DNA of 64,000 nucleotides from Alisma plantago-aquatica. Lineage: Eukaryota; Streptophyta; Magnoliopsida; Alismatales; Alismataceae. A program made the position numbers and the translations under genes. The notes under the pieces were generated by a model. The model saw only the letters and a program-made list of their open reading frames with translations. It did not search any database and was not told the origin of the DNA. Positions 40,622 to 52,559 of the stretch are shown piece after piece. Location: positions 1,168,417,749 through 1,168,481,748 of the forward strand of contig OY856409.1 of assembly GCA_963693085.1 (NCBI GenBank). Direction: 5' to 3'. Every line of letters starts with the position of its first letter. Position 1 is the stretch's first letter.

Positions 40622-42061
40622 ATGTCTGGACCACAGGAGGAGTACGAGGCAGAAAGTAGTGTTGCTGCACCTCGAGAAGGTGCAAGGAACCTAGAAATAG
40701 AGCAACATGTACCTCAGCCACCTATGGAGCCACCTCAGTTTGACCCAGCTGACATGGGAAACCCAGCTGTTCAGACCATGTTTGGGAAGTTTATGACTGC
40801 CATGACACACATAACAGATAGAATGCCTATGCCTGCACCTAGGGCACCTACCCAACCTGAAGGACAAGGTATCAGTAAGACGTTCGAGCGACTTCGACAA
40901 GTCGGAGCGACCGAATACTTTAGAACAGATGATCCGACAGATGCCGACCTCTGGTTAACTGAGTTGGAGAAAGCTTTCAGAATCCTCAAAATCCCCGAAG
41001 GTGAGAAGGTTAGACATGCTGTCTATCTTCTCAAAGGTAGTGCTGGTCACTGGTGGACCATGGAAGAGCAGAAGAGGCCTGGAATAGAGATCTCGTGGGA
41101 AGACTTTCGTCGAGAATTTGTCCACAGATATTTTCCAAAGACCTTCCTGGATGAGAAGATCTCTCAGTTCGAGAGACTGAGGCAGGGTATGATGAACATT
41201 AGCGAGTATGAGGCTAAGTTCATGGAGTTGTTGCGATTCTGTCCGCATATGGCTACCACAGATGAAGAAAGGATTAGGAGGTTTGAGAAGGGTTTGAATG
41301 TCGACATGACTACTCCCGTGTCTGCACTAGAAAACCAGGAGAGATTCTCTACCTTCGTTGAGTCAGTCCGAAGGATAGAGAGATCCGTAGTCAAGAAAAG
41401 ACAAACCCAAAAGAGATATCCACAGTTCCAGGGATCTTCATCTAGAGACTTTAAGAAGCCTAGATTCTCTGCACCTACACCTCCACCACCCAGATCTAGT
41501 TCTCAGACTCAGTGGTCCCCAAGTAGAGGTAGAGGACGAGGTTTACCACTACGAGAGACTCACAGTTCAGCATCAATGTCGGTCACAGGACCACCAAGAC
41601 CACAACAACTGGAAAGAAGCTGTTACAACTGTGGGAAGGTGGGACATCTGATGAAGGACTGCAGGTCTAGGCCTGTCAGTGTGACACAACCTCTGAGGCA
41701 GAATCAACAGGGATCACAGAGAAGGCAGTCTCAAGGAGTAGCTAGAGGACGTGGGCAAGCGTCTCAGGCTGGATCGTCAGCACCAACTCAACCTCAGGCG
41801 ACAATGAGGTTCTATGCTATGAACCCACCAGAAGCAATGGTCAATCCACGGGTTGTGGCAGGTCAGATGGAACTTTTATATTCTGATATGTCTAAATCCT
41901 GTGTTGTATCTGTTTTGATTGACCCGGGTGCTACGCACTCTTTTATCACTCGAAGAGTGATTCGTAACTGCAATATGACAGTTAGTCATAGGGCAGATAG
42001 CTTGTTGCTTGAGACTCCGTTGAGAGGTTCTGCTATTTTGCAAGAGGTATGCTCTCCATGA
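40622..42061 (+). pseudogene. Gypsy gag and protease start (479 codons to an in-frame TGA)
   Basis: ATG at 40622, about 130 bases after the LTR. The retrotransposon gag domain spans roughly residues 105-260: LWLTELEKAFRILKIPEGEK, HWWTMEE and FRREFVHRYFPKTFLDEKIS. A basic, Ser/Pro-rich linker follows, then the CCHC zinc knuckle CYNCGKVGHLMKDC at residues 334-347 for RNA binding. The aspartic protease starts at residue 434 with LIDPGATHSF. The TGA at 42059-42061 interrupts the protease; the same frame continues downstream, so this is a point-mutated gag-pol and not two genes. Confidence 0.92.
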
Positions 42062-43435
42062 ATTCTCTTCTTTTCTGATCATCGCATTCAAGTGGATCTT
42101 ATACCACTTGATATGCAAGGATTTGATATAATCCTTGGGATGGATACCTTGGAAAGGTATAGAGTTGTCTTGGGTTGTGAATCCAAGCAGGCTGTGTTTG
42201 CTGATGAGAGCAACACATGGATCTTTCAAGGAGAGAGAAATATTCTACCCACCTGTCTTGTGTCTGCTATGGTTGCTGATAAGCTGATGAGGCAAGGATG
42301 TTATGCATTCTTGGCCCATGTGATAGATACCACCATGAAGAGTCCTAACCTTGCTGAAGTTCCTATAGTCAGGGAATTCGAAGATGTATTTCCTGAAGAA
42401 CTTCCAGGTATGCCACTGCCTCGGGAAATTGATTTTGAAATCAAATTGATCCCAGATACCCAACCTATAGCACAAACACTGTATAGGATGGCACCTGCTG
42501 AGATGGCAGAACTTAAGAAACAGCTTCAAGAGTTACTTGAGAAAGGTTTTATCCGACCAAGTACTTCACCTTGGGGTGCTCCGGTCTTGTTTGTTAAAAA
42601 GAAGGATGGATCAATGCGGTTGTGCATTGATTACAGACAACTAAATAAAGTAACGATAAAGAATAAGCACACTCTGCCGAGAATTGATGATCTTTTTGAC
42701 CAGTTGCGTGGTGCAACCATCTTCTCGAAGATAGACTTGAGGTATGGATATCATCAACTTCGTATTAAGGACAGTGACATACCCAAGTCTGCTTTCAGGA
42801 CAAGGTATGGTCACTATGAGTTCACAGTTATGTCGTTCAGACTAACTAATGCACCAGCTGCATTTATGGAGCTTATGAATAGAATCTTCCGACATTTCCT
42901 CGATCAGTGTGTTGTTGTCTTTATAGATGACATCCTGATCTATAGTAGAGATGCTCAGCAGCATGAACAACATCTTCGTCAGACTCTAACTTTGCTAAGA
43001 CAACATAAATTATACGCTAAGTTTAGCAAGTGTGAGTTATGGATGCCGGAGGTATCTTTTCTTGGACATGTGGTATCTGCCTCGGGAATTCGTGTTGACC
43101 CTAAAAAGGTAGAGTATGTTCTACAGTGGGAACAACCGAAGACACCAACAGAGATTCGTAGTTTCTTAGGGTTGGCTGGCTATTATCGAAGGTTCATTAA
43201 GAACTTCAGTTCTATAGCCCTACCCTTGACGAAGTTGACCCGGAAAGATGTTTCTTTTACTTGGAGTGACAAGTGTCAGCAGTCCTTTCAGTTGTTGAAG
43301 GAAAGGTTGACAAGTGCACCTGTACTTGTGTTACCTGAGCAAGGCAAAGGATACATAGTTTTCTGTGATGCCTCCAAGAATGGACTCGGATGTGTGCTGA
43401 TGCAGGATAAGCATGTGATTTCTTTTGCTTCTTGA
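42062..43435 (+). pseudogene. Gypsy protease end, reverse transcriptase and RNase H start (between in-frame stops)
   Basis: Same frame as the gag segment. [20 protein letters not shown] ends the protease. RT motifs in order: [50 protein letters not shown], the catalytic FIDDILIYS near residue 285 of the open stretch from 42092, and [11 protein letters not shown]. RNase H begins with [16 protein letters not shown] as connection and [15 protein letters not shown]. The TGA at 43433-43435 and a TAG at 43454-43456 lie inside RNase H. Confidence 0.93.
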
Positions 43436-43456
43436 CAACTTAAGAAACACGAGTAG

Positions 43457-45274
43457 AATTATCCGACACATGATTTAGAGTTAGCTGCTGTGGTTCATGC
43501 TTTGAAAATCTGGAGACACTATCTATATGGAGAAACATTCCATGTTTTCACTGATCATAAGAGTCTTAAGTATATCTTCTCTCAGCATGACCTTAACATG
43601 AGGCAACGTCGCTGGATGGAGTTAATCAAGGATTATGATTGTACGATAGATTACCATCCAGGGAAGGCCAATGTAGTTGCAGATGCCTTGAGTAGGAAAT
43701 CAGCAACATCATCCTCTGATAGGGCACAATTAAACTCTTTAGTATGCCCTAGGAGAGATATGCTTATCTCCTTAAGGCAAGACAATGTACAGATGAAGGT
43801 GTCATGGATTGCCGGGTTGTTGGATGAGATGCATATCAAACCCACCCTAAGAGAGCAGATTAAGGAGGCACAACAAGTTGATGCTGCAGTTCAGCAGATC
43901 AGATCTGAGTATGGTGATGAGAGGCGAGAAGGTTTTCATGAATCAGATGATCAAGTGGCATGCTATCATGGGAGGATGATAGTGCCAAATGTGGATAACC
44001 TGAGGAAGTTAGTCCTGGAGGAAGCTCATTCTTCTATGTATGCTATGCATCCAGGGAGCACCAAGATGTATCAAAACTTGAAAGATATGTATTGGTGGCC
44101 TGGGATGAAGAAGGATGTAGCTGAGTTTATTTTGAGGTGTCCGGTGTGTCAGAAAGTTAAAGCTGAACACCAGAAGCCTGCAGGAACAATGCAACCTTTA
44201 CCCATACCACAGTGGAAGTGGGATCATGTAACCATGGACTTTGTTGTTGGCCTACCTAGAACAAACAAAGGACATGATTCCATTTGGGTAATTGTTGATA
44301 GGTTGACTAAGACAATGCATTTCTTACCTGTCAAAACAACCTATTATGCTGAAAGGTTATCCCAGTTATACGTTCAAGAGATAGTGCGTTTGCACGGAGT
44401 TCCTGTCACCATAGTTTCTGACAGAGGTCCTCAGTTCACAAGTCGTTTTTGGGAACAACTACATAGGTCACTAGGCACCCAGTTAAGGTTTAGTACAGCC
44501 TTTCATCCACAGACTGATGGACAGTCAGAAAGGACTATACAGACCTTGGAAGATCTGTTGAGAGCATGTGTTCTCCAGTTCACAGGAAGTTGGGATTTGC
44601 ACCTAAGCTTGATAGAGTTTGCCTATAACAATAGCTATCAACATAGTATTGATATGGCACCTTATGAAGCCTTGTATGGCAGACGTTGTAGATCACTCTT
44701 ATGCTGGTATGAGACTGGTGAACATCAGTTGTTAGGTCCTGATCTTGTACATCAGACTACGGAGAAGATTAAAGTAATACAACAACAGATTAAGACTGCA
44801 CAGGATAGGCAGAAATCTTATGCTGACAAGCGTCATAGACCGTTGGAGTTCCAGGTTGGAGACAGAGTGTATCTCAAGGTCTCGCCTTGGAAAGGAGTCC
44901 TTCGCTTTGGAAGGAAAGGGAAGTTATCTCCTAGATTTATGGGGCCTTATCCAATCATTGAACGGGTAGGAAAGGTAGCCTATAGACTAGAGTTACCACC
45001 AGAATTACAAAAACTACACCCTGTGTTTCACATTTCTATGTTAAGGAAATGTCATCCCGATACCGAGTCAATTCTACAACCTATGGAAGTAGAATTGAAT
45101 GAAGATATAACTTATGAGGAAGGACCAGTGTCAATCCTTGATAACAGAATTAAAAAGCTAAAGAAGAAAGATATAAGTCTTGTAAAAGTCCTCTGGAATC
45201 ACCGTGGTGTTGAAGAAGCCACTTGGGAACTAGAGGAAGAGATGAGAAGGAAATACCCTGCTCTTTTCTCTTAA
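43457..45274 (+). pseudogene. Gypsy RNase H end, integrase and chromodomain
   Basis: In frame with the two segments upstream; the longest open part is 43490-45274 (594 codons). RNase H ends with [18 protein letters not shown] and DHKSLKYIF. The integrase HHCC zinc-binding region is at about residues 179-215 ([10 protein letters not shown] ... CPVCQK). The DDE catalytic triad is at about 250, 311 and 347 ([21 protein letters not shown]), with 35 residues between the last two, the classical spacing. [20 protein letters not shown] (GPY/F) motif and a C-terminal chromodomain ([20 protein letters not shown], then [11 protein letters not shown]) follow. Family knowledge: chromodomains steer integration to marked heterochromatin. 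Confidence 0.93.
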
Positions 45275-45304
45275 TATGTTTTATCGATTTCGGGGACGAA
45301 ATCC

Positions 45305-45322
45305 TTGTAAGGGGTGGATAAT
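45305..45322 (+). promoter_or_regulatory. Gypsy polypurine tract
   Basis: TTGTAAGGGGTGGATAAT just before the 3' LTR, after the CGGGGACGAAATCC motif common in Tekay-type elements. Confidence 0.75.
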
Positions 45323-45323
45323 T

Positions 45324-48300
45324 TGTAACATCCCTGACCTGGGTTATGAATTAACCCTAGGTGTTTTGCCTAAATATGTAATTAAATTCTTGTGATTATC
45401 TTTTGGCATGTAATTAAGTTCCTAAGGAACATACATTTTCAATTCTGACCTTTTTAAAACAATGATTGTAGTATTGTTTGGTAATACAGGGACCTATGTG
45501 AAAATTACCCAATTAGAGGGGTTAACTTGCAAATTACACAGGTTAAGATGTTCCTCTAACAAAGAGACATCATATGAATGAATATGATGAGTTATGATGG
45601 ATTTCCCAAGTTTGGGCACCAAGGTGCAGCTTGTGGAGCAATCCTTGTGCTTAAAACCCTAATTTTGGTGTAAAGTGCAATTTACCCAAAATGAGGGGTG
45701 CAACTTGTGATATACACTTTCTAGAAAATATTTTATGACTTTTGACATCATTTAAAGTTATAATAATGAAGGAGACACTTCATTTGAATAATCATATTAT
45801 AAGAAATACCTTTGTAATTAAACCACCAAAGTTGTAAGTAAAGGAGACCCTTATATGTATATGTGCACCATAGTGACAAGTTGACCTTCCTTGCCTTTAG
45901 TCCTTGGTCTTAGAAGAAGTTTTACCTTATATATGAAGAGGAGGGACGTGCCTAAAAGAAAGGAAGGACCTAGTTGTGAAAAGGAGGAGTAAGTTGTCCT
46001 TATGATGAAAATAACCTCAAAGTATATATGATCCTTTCCTTTGCAACCAAAGGCAACATTTCCTTTCTTCCCTTCTTATTCCCTTGCTTAGACCGACTTA
46101 GGACAGAGCTCAGGAGTAGAGGAAGACGACCAAGTTCATCTAGGTAAGCTTTTATCATCATCTTGCTCGAATTCATGGAGGAAACCAGGTTACAAGGTTG
46201 GTTTCATGGTTATCTTACTTAGTTTTCTCTTCCTAGCCGATCCTTCCTAACTTTTCCTTGAAGAAACAACCTTGGATGACCTGTGGAGCTCAAGCCACCA
46301 TTAAAGTTTCGAAGCTTGGAAGATTGGAATTCTAGGAACAACGTTTGAGGTGGGTTTTATAACTCTACACCTTGCTTTGTTATGCATACTTTTATTCTTG
46401 CAAATAATAGTTAGTTCTTCTTCTTCCCCATCTTTCTTTGTACTCTTGCAAGCTTTTTCGTGAAGAACAGACCTTGGTTTCAAGGTTGAAGATGAAGGGC
46501 GTTAATACCTATGTTGGTCCTTATCCAACTTTATTAAACGATCTTGGACCAATAGGTCTAAACGGTTTGCAACCGTTTGAAATCAAAAAGGGGCTCAACC
46601 CGTTTGATCTCAAACGATCTTGTAAGATCGTTTAGTTCTAAACGGTCTTCAAGACCGTTTGATAAGGTTGACCAAGGGAAGACCGTTTAAGGAACTATTG
46701 TAAACATATTGAATTTAATTCCTACAAAGAATCATAACCCAATTCCAAACCAATCACAAGTTGAGGGCACTTCAACTCCTTAAACCCTAATCGGGTTGAA
46801 TTGAGTTTTTCAATGATAGATTTTGGTGACCTTTGGGTTGAAGGACCCAAAAGGTCTCAAGACCGTTTGGGGGTTCACTCAAACGGTCTTAAGACCATTT
46901 GGTGACAACCCAAGACCGTTTGGAGGTCTAGGGTTAAGGAAATTTGATGTTTTGAGGGTCCAATTTCAATAGGTTGATGAATTGATAAAAATGTTGATTT
47001 TGGACCTAGTTAGAGTTCAATCCTTATCATTTTGATTTAGTTTTTGATAAAACTTTGGGAAAACGGTCTCAAGATCGTTTGGAGGATATCCAAAAGATCC
47101 CAAGACCGTTTGGGCCAAGTTTGGGCCCAATTGGAGCTCAATTGATGGGTTCAACTACAATTTGTTTCACATTGTTGAAAATTGATGATTAGCCGATTGA
47201 AAACCCTAATTGAGTGGGATTTAACCCCAATTAGCTTTCAATTGAGAATCAATTTGGTGTCCAATTGATTAAGGATAATTCTAATTGACTCAATTTGTAA
47301 ATAGTTAACAAGGGAGTGGCCAATTGAAGGCTTCAACATAGGAAATCCTATTCAAAAATAACCTTTGTTTCACCTTTTATGTCCATGCAGTTTGAACCCT
47401 TTTGGATCCAAACGACCTCAAGGTCGTTTAAGCTCAAACAGGTCCACACTCATTTAAGCTCAAATGGGTTCACACTCGTTTAAGCTCAAATAGGTCCACA
47501 CTCGTTTAAGCTCAAACGGGTTCACACTCGTTTAAGCTCAAACATGTCCACACTTGTTTAAGCTCAAACGGGTTCACACTCGTTTAAGCTCAAATGGGTC
47601 CACACTGGTTTAAAATCAAACAGGTCCATACTCATTTAAGCTCAAATGGGTCCACACTCGTTTTAGCTCAAACAGGTCCATACTCGTTTAAGCTCAAATG
47701 GGTCCACACTCGTTTAAGCTCAAGTGGGTCCACACTCGTTTAAGCTTAAATGGGTTCAATTAAAGGATACCTTGTTTTATGCAAACCCTAATGACATGAT
47801 AGTGGTGATTTGCTTTATGTTAATCAATAAGGACTTAACCCAACCCTATCTAGAGTGATGTAATCACCATCCATTAGTAAGGAGAGAGAGAAAGTACCAT
47901 TTATGGCTAAAACCCAAATAAAGTACCTTCAATGTATATGAATATGCAGGATTAGGGTATGATCCACTTATGAGAGATTATGAAAACCCTAATTAAGATA
48001 ATTGATGAGTCTTAACCTAATTTGAAAGCATCAATGATGATGTTTCTCATTCATGATGATGCTATGAGCTCATTTCACTATGATGTGAATAGTAAACCCT
48101 AATTCTAGGGTAATCATGAGTAATGTGAATAGTAAACCCTAATTCTAGGGTAATCACGAGTAATGTGAATAGTAAACCCTAATTCTAGGGTAATCATGAG
48201 TAATGTGAATAGTAAACCCTAATTGTAGGGTAATCATGAGTAATGTGAATAGTAAACCCTAGTTCATAGTAATATGTTGAAATGAACAATAAACTCTAAA

Positions 48301-50127
48301 CTCATGTTATTCCTTTAAGCATGAATTGTATGATCAAGATATGAGATGAGGAATTATTATTCCCAATAATAATGAAAGGGGTGAATAACCCTAAATGATG
48401 TAAACAAGGGAATCTTACCCTTTGTAAGGACATAAAAGTATAACCTTTGAATTGAAGGGTTAATTCTGTCTTATTGACTGCTGATCTGATTATGAATTGT
48501 TGATTATTATCAATTGAATTAATCATGCATGTTCTTATAAGAAAATAATCATATCCAGGAAAGGATCATGACATCATATTCATTGAAAGCATGTCAATAT
48601 CTTATGAACAGAAATAACTATGTTGCCTAGATGCAAGTGGCATCATATGAAACTGATATGCCTTAAGGGCCATGAATGACATCAAGGTTATGCTAATAGA
48701 TGACTTGATGCTGACATGTCATTGGATAGCAAGTGTTATGATGATATAAGGGTGTGAGCACCCATGTTCCTAAATCATAGTGATAAAATGATTAAGAATT
48801 GATATCCATCTGATAACCGATATGAGTAATACCTGTTACATTTAGTATTCTTCTGTTATAGCCATGTTTAGTACTTGAATGTTTGGAAACATGTATGATG
48901 CTAAAAGAATACTGAAATGTACCTAATAACCAAGTTTAATCATATCATGTAGAGCCCTGATCATAGATTCATCATTGTCAGAGTTTAAATGATGGTGAAA
49001 CAGGTTTTCCTAAGGGAACTCCTGGATCACATACTTTAGAGTATGTGGGGGAATATGGATGTGTATATCCTTACATCCTAGTGTAGGAGTTGATGTGGAT
49101 GTATCTTAATCCATCAACCCTTCACTATATGTTTATACCATGATGATGTAACACTATTCTCCCAAGGGAATCTTTTATACCGCATTGATGAGAGATAAAC
49201 ATGAAATCTTTCGATAGCGAAGAGAGTGCAGAATGCCACTGTGACTCTAATAGCGAAGTACCAGAATACCCTGGTGAGCTATATTAGCAGAGACATTAGA
49301 TGTCCTGCATGTTTATCCTCATTCTGACTGAGGTAGATGAAGGTCATGAGAATCCGGCTCTTTCGATGACCTAGTATGATACCGATGCGACTTACTAGTG
49401 ATCAGTTGGAGCATGAGCGGTATACCTCATCTCCACAGGGCATAATGATGTTTGTAAAACATAATCAACCGCGTAGCATAACTGCTTAGGTTGAACTACG
49501 AGGAACATTGATTGATATTACATTGCTTGCATTTAATATCCCGTTCAAGTATTAGTATACATGTTCTTCATATTCCTTAATAAAGATGAGTAATTGTTAT
49601 CAAGCCTGCTGTGAATAATCTAAAGTTACCTGCTCATGATATTCCTTTGATTACTTTTAACAAAGTTTCTGGCGGAGAGTTATAACTCTCGCTGGGACAA
49701 TTATTTAAAATTGTCTCACCCCGTAGATTTCTACCTTTAGGTGGACGTCGAGGTCGAAGGAACCGATCTGCAGGTGGACAGCAGCAGCAACGGCAAAACC
49801 AGGAGCAGCAGTGATTTCAGGTGGAAACATTATGCTGTCTAGTCTTGTAGATAGAATAGTCTTATGTCGTCTCTGTACACTCAGGTCCTACGAGTTTGTT
49901 GATATGAAAATTTTGAAGTCTTGAGATTTTGTATCATGATGTATATAATCACTCGAGAAGTGATTTATCAGAGATGTAAACAATTCATCTTACTTTTATG
50001 AAAGGAGTTTCAAGTTTTCGAGATCTCATTTTCGAAAGGTTTTAATTTATCGTGATTTTTCGTATTCCGCTGTTAATCAAACCGCTTCCGCTACGTTTAT
50101 CTTGTGTTTTAGAGATCAGAGCCCACA
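45324..50127 (+). repeat. 3' LTR of the Gypsy element
   Basis: Starts TGTAACATCCCTGACCTGGG and ends AGAGCCCACA. Collinear with the 5' LTR. The 125-bp length difference is mostly explained by two fewer 26-bp units (about 47430-47760) and two fewer 40-bp telobox units (about 48085-48270), plus a small insertion near 46320. Confidence 0.95.
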
Positions 50128-50132
50128 ATTAC

Positions 50133-50446
50133 CACTTCTAGTTCCCTTATATATAACTTGGTAGGTGAGGGAATCCAGAATCAAGCATTCAAAGCAAGTA
50201 AATAACACAAGGTAACCATTGTCACATAATTGACCAACACTAATTAAATTATGATGTAGGCCATCCACAAAAAGAACATTCTTGATACACAAGGATTCAC
50301 CTACATCACCCTCACCTTTGACTTTACCTTTCTTGTTGTCCCCAAAGATGATCGAACCTCCTTTCTTTTTGGTGAAGTTGTTGAAATGACTTTTATCACT
50401 TGTCATATGCTTAGTGCAGCCACTATCAACAATCCATCTTCCTTTT
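50133..50446 (-). pseudogene. SIRE-like Copia protease, cut by the Gypsy insertion
   Basis: On the - strand: GRWIVDSGCTKHMTSDKSHF with the DSG active site, IIFGDNKKGKVKGEGDVGES, LFVDGLHHNLISVGQLCD and SLTYQVIYKGTRSGN, where the Gypsy target duplication intervenes. The remainder lies left of 35557. Confidence 0.88.
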
Positions 50447-50478
50447 TCCTACAAGAAAAGAGGGTGTCAGTTCCCAAC

Positions 50479-52507
50479 TCAAACTTTGGGATCCGGTGTT
50501 AGCTTGGGGACCCATTTCATCTTTGGGTTGGTCCCCTTAGGCTTATATGGACAATAAGTAAAGTAATGATCATCAAACTTGCAATAAGAACGAACCATAG
50601 GATTCTTAGTGACGGAAGACTCTCCTATAAATAAAGAGGTCTCATTGCTATTTTTCTTATCTTTGGCTTTGCTCTTGCCCTTTGGATCTCCCCCTACAAA
50701 TCCCAAACCACTAGTACCATTTTGTTTGGTAGAATGGTCAAGGATTTCATTAAGGGAGTTTTTCCCTTTGAGGAATTTCTGTAGAGAAGCCCTTAATATA
50801 TGATTATCATTATTAAGAGATATTATAGTAGAAGAAAAACTAGCAATATCATCTCTAGCATGAACAAGGTCGGCCTCAAGACAGAGGGCTTTAGTCAAAT
50901 AAGAATCTTTCTCAAGAAAAATATAAGCAATATCATTACTAGACAAGATAGGTCTAGAAGATAAATTATTAACTTGACCAAGTAACCTAGCATTTTCATA
51001 TTTAAACACTTGAACTTCCTTAAAATAAACATCTCTCTCATCCTTATGAGCACCAATAAGAAGCTTAAATTCAACATTTTCACTTTTAAGAGTTTCAAGC
51101 TCCTTTAGACATTTTTGGTTATCTTCCTTACGAGTTTTAATGTTCTTAAGATACATACCATTCTCTACTTCAACTCCATTGTATTGGATCTCAAGATCAA
51201 GATATTGGCGTTACAAGATATCAATGCTCTCAAGATGAGTTTTCTCATTAAGCTCAATAATTTCAAGTTTAACATACAAATCATCAATAATTTTTCCTAA
51301 CCATTTTCTTTTAGATTTACATTTAGCAAAAGATGAACGGGTAGCAACAAGCATGTCAATAATAGCTTCCTTAGATAACTCATGAAATCTTACCTCACTT
51401 ACCTCACCAATTTCTTCACTAGTAGAGGCCATAAGAGAAAGGTGGCACTCTCCATCTTCTTTGGAGCTTGAGCTACTTGAGGATGAAGCTTCCCAAGTTG
51501 CATGAGCTGCATTCTTGTGTCTATTCTCCTTCTTGTCCTTCCTCTTGTACTTTCTATCCTTCTTGTACTCCTCTTCCTTCTTTGAGCTTCCTTTGTGGTG
51601 TGACTTTATTGACTTGGGACATTCACTCTTGTAGTGCCCCTTTTGTCCACACTTGTAGCATCTAGGAGTAGAGGAGGAGGCTTGCTTTCCCTTGAAGTGT
51701 TTTCCCTTGATGTAGTGGGCTTCATGCTCACTTGGGCCATCATATTCAATAGAGGAGGAAGGAGAAGTCCGGCAAGCAAGTTGTTGTTGAAGGATGACCG
51801 CCTCCACTTGTGTTTTGAAAGCACTATCTTTGATCTTCTTGGCTTCTTTCTCTTCTTGCTTGGCTTCTTCTTCTTGCTTGTCAAGCCTTGTCTCATGAGC
51901 TTGGAGGTTTCCAATGAGCTCTTCGGTTGGGATATCACCAAGGCTCCTCACTTCTTCAATGGAGGTGATGTTCGACTCCCATATCTTTGGTAGAGTCCTC
52001 AAGATCTTAGAGTTGATTATACCTCTATCCAAGGTGTTGTCCAATGCAACCAGCCCATTGATGATGACATTGAGTCTTGAGTACATCTTCACAATCCCTT
52101 CTTTCTTGCCCATCTTGAAGTTCTCTAGAAGGCTGTTCAACATGTATATCTTAGCCTCCTTGAATTGCTTTGTGCCCTCATAAGTGATGCACAATTTGTC
52201 CCAAATCTCACAGGCGGTCCCAAGATGAGATCCGATTGAACTCCGTCGGGGTAAGGACTGCATAGAGGATGTTTATGGCTTTGGCATTGAGTTGGTCTTC
52301 TTTGAGTGAATCTTCACTCCATGTTGCAACATCTTTGGTTGGCTCCTTGAATGGTGTGGCCATCACCTTCCACATGTCAAAGTTCATGCCTTGAATGTAG
52401 AATTTCATGTGCCTCATCCAATAGAGGAGGTTGGTGTAATAAAAGTTCAGAGGACGCATGGAGAAGCCTCCCTCTAGGTTGAGAGAACCAAGTAGGTTGT
52501 TGCCCAT
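50479..52507 (-). pseudogene. SIRE-like Copia gag with zinc knuckle and coiled-coil extension (broken)
   Basis: The first Met of the natural reading is probably MGNNLLGSLNLEGGF at 52507. The gag domain has FDMWKVMATPFKEP and KAINILYAVLTPTEFNRI and then shifts frame near 52230. The 52263-51211 stretch has CEIWDKLCITYEGTKQFKEA, GLVALDNTLDRGIINSKILR, a Glu/Lys-rich coiled coil, the zinc knuckle CYKCGQKGHYKSEC (about 51660) and a Ser8 run. A TAA at 51211 interrupts it; 51156-50479 continues in the same frame with a coiled-coil region (KCLKELETLKSENVEFKLLI) and SYCKFDDHYFTYCPYKPKG. Long gag extensions are normal for SIRE elements. Confidence 0.88.
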
Positions 52508-52544
52508 ATTCTCGTCTCGTGGGAGATTGTTGGAGAAGATCCTT

Positions 52545-52557
52545 GACTCTAATACCA
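52545..52557 (-). promoter_or_regulatory. Primer-binding site of the SIRE-like Copia
   Basis: GACTCTAATACCA, complement TGGTATTAGAGTC, an initiator tRNA-Met site with two changes from TGGTATCAGAGC, two bases inside the 5' LTR. Confidence 0.85.
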
Positions 52558-52559
52558 CT

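Larger units (their letters stand above)
35562..50127 (+). mobile_element. Tekay/Del-type chromovirus (Ty3/Gypsy), 14.6 kb, nested in the Copia
   Basis: LTRs 35562-40490 and 45324-50127, exact 5-bp target duplication ATTAC (35557-35561 and 50128-50132), primer site and polypurine tract. A single gag-pol frame ends in a chromodomain. The LTRs (4929 and 4804 bp) are longer than the 4833-bp interior. They look close in sequence and differ mainly in tandem-repeat copy number, so this is the youngest large insertion here. The - strand Copia reading resumes on the other side of the insertion once one ATTAC copy is discounted. Confidence 0.95.
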
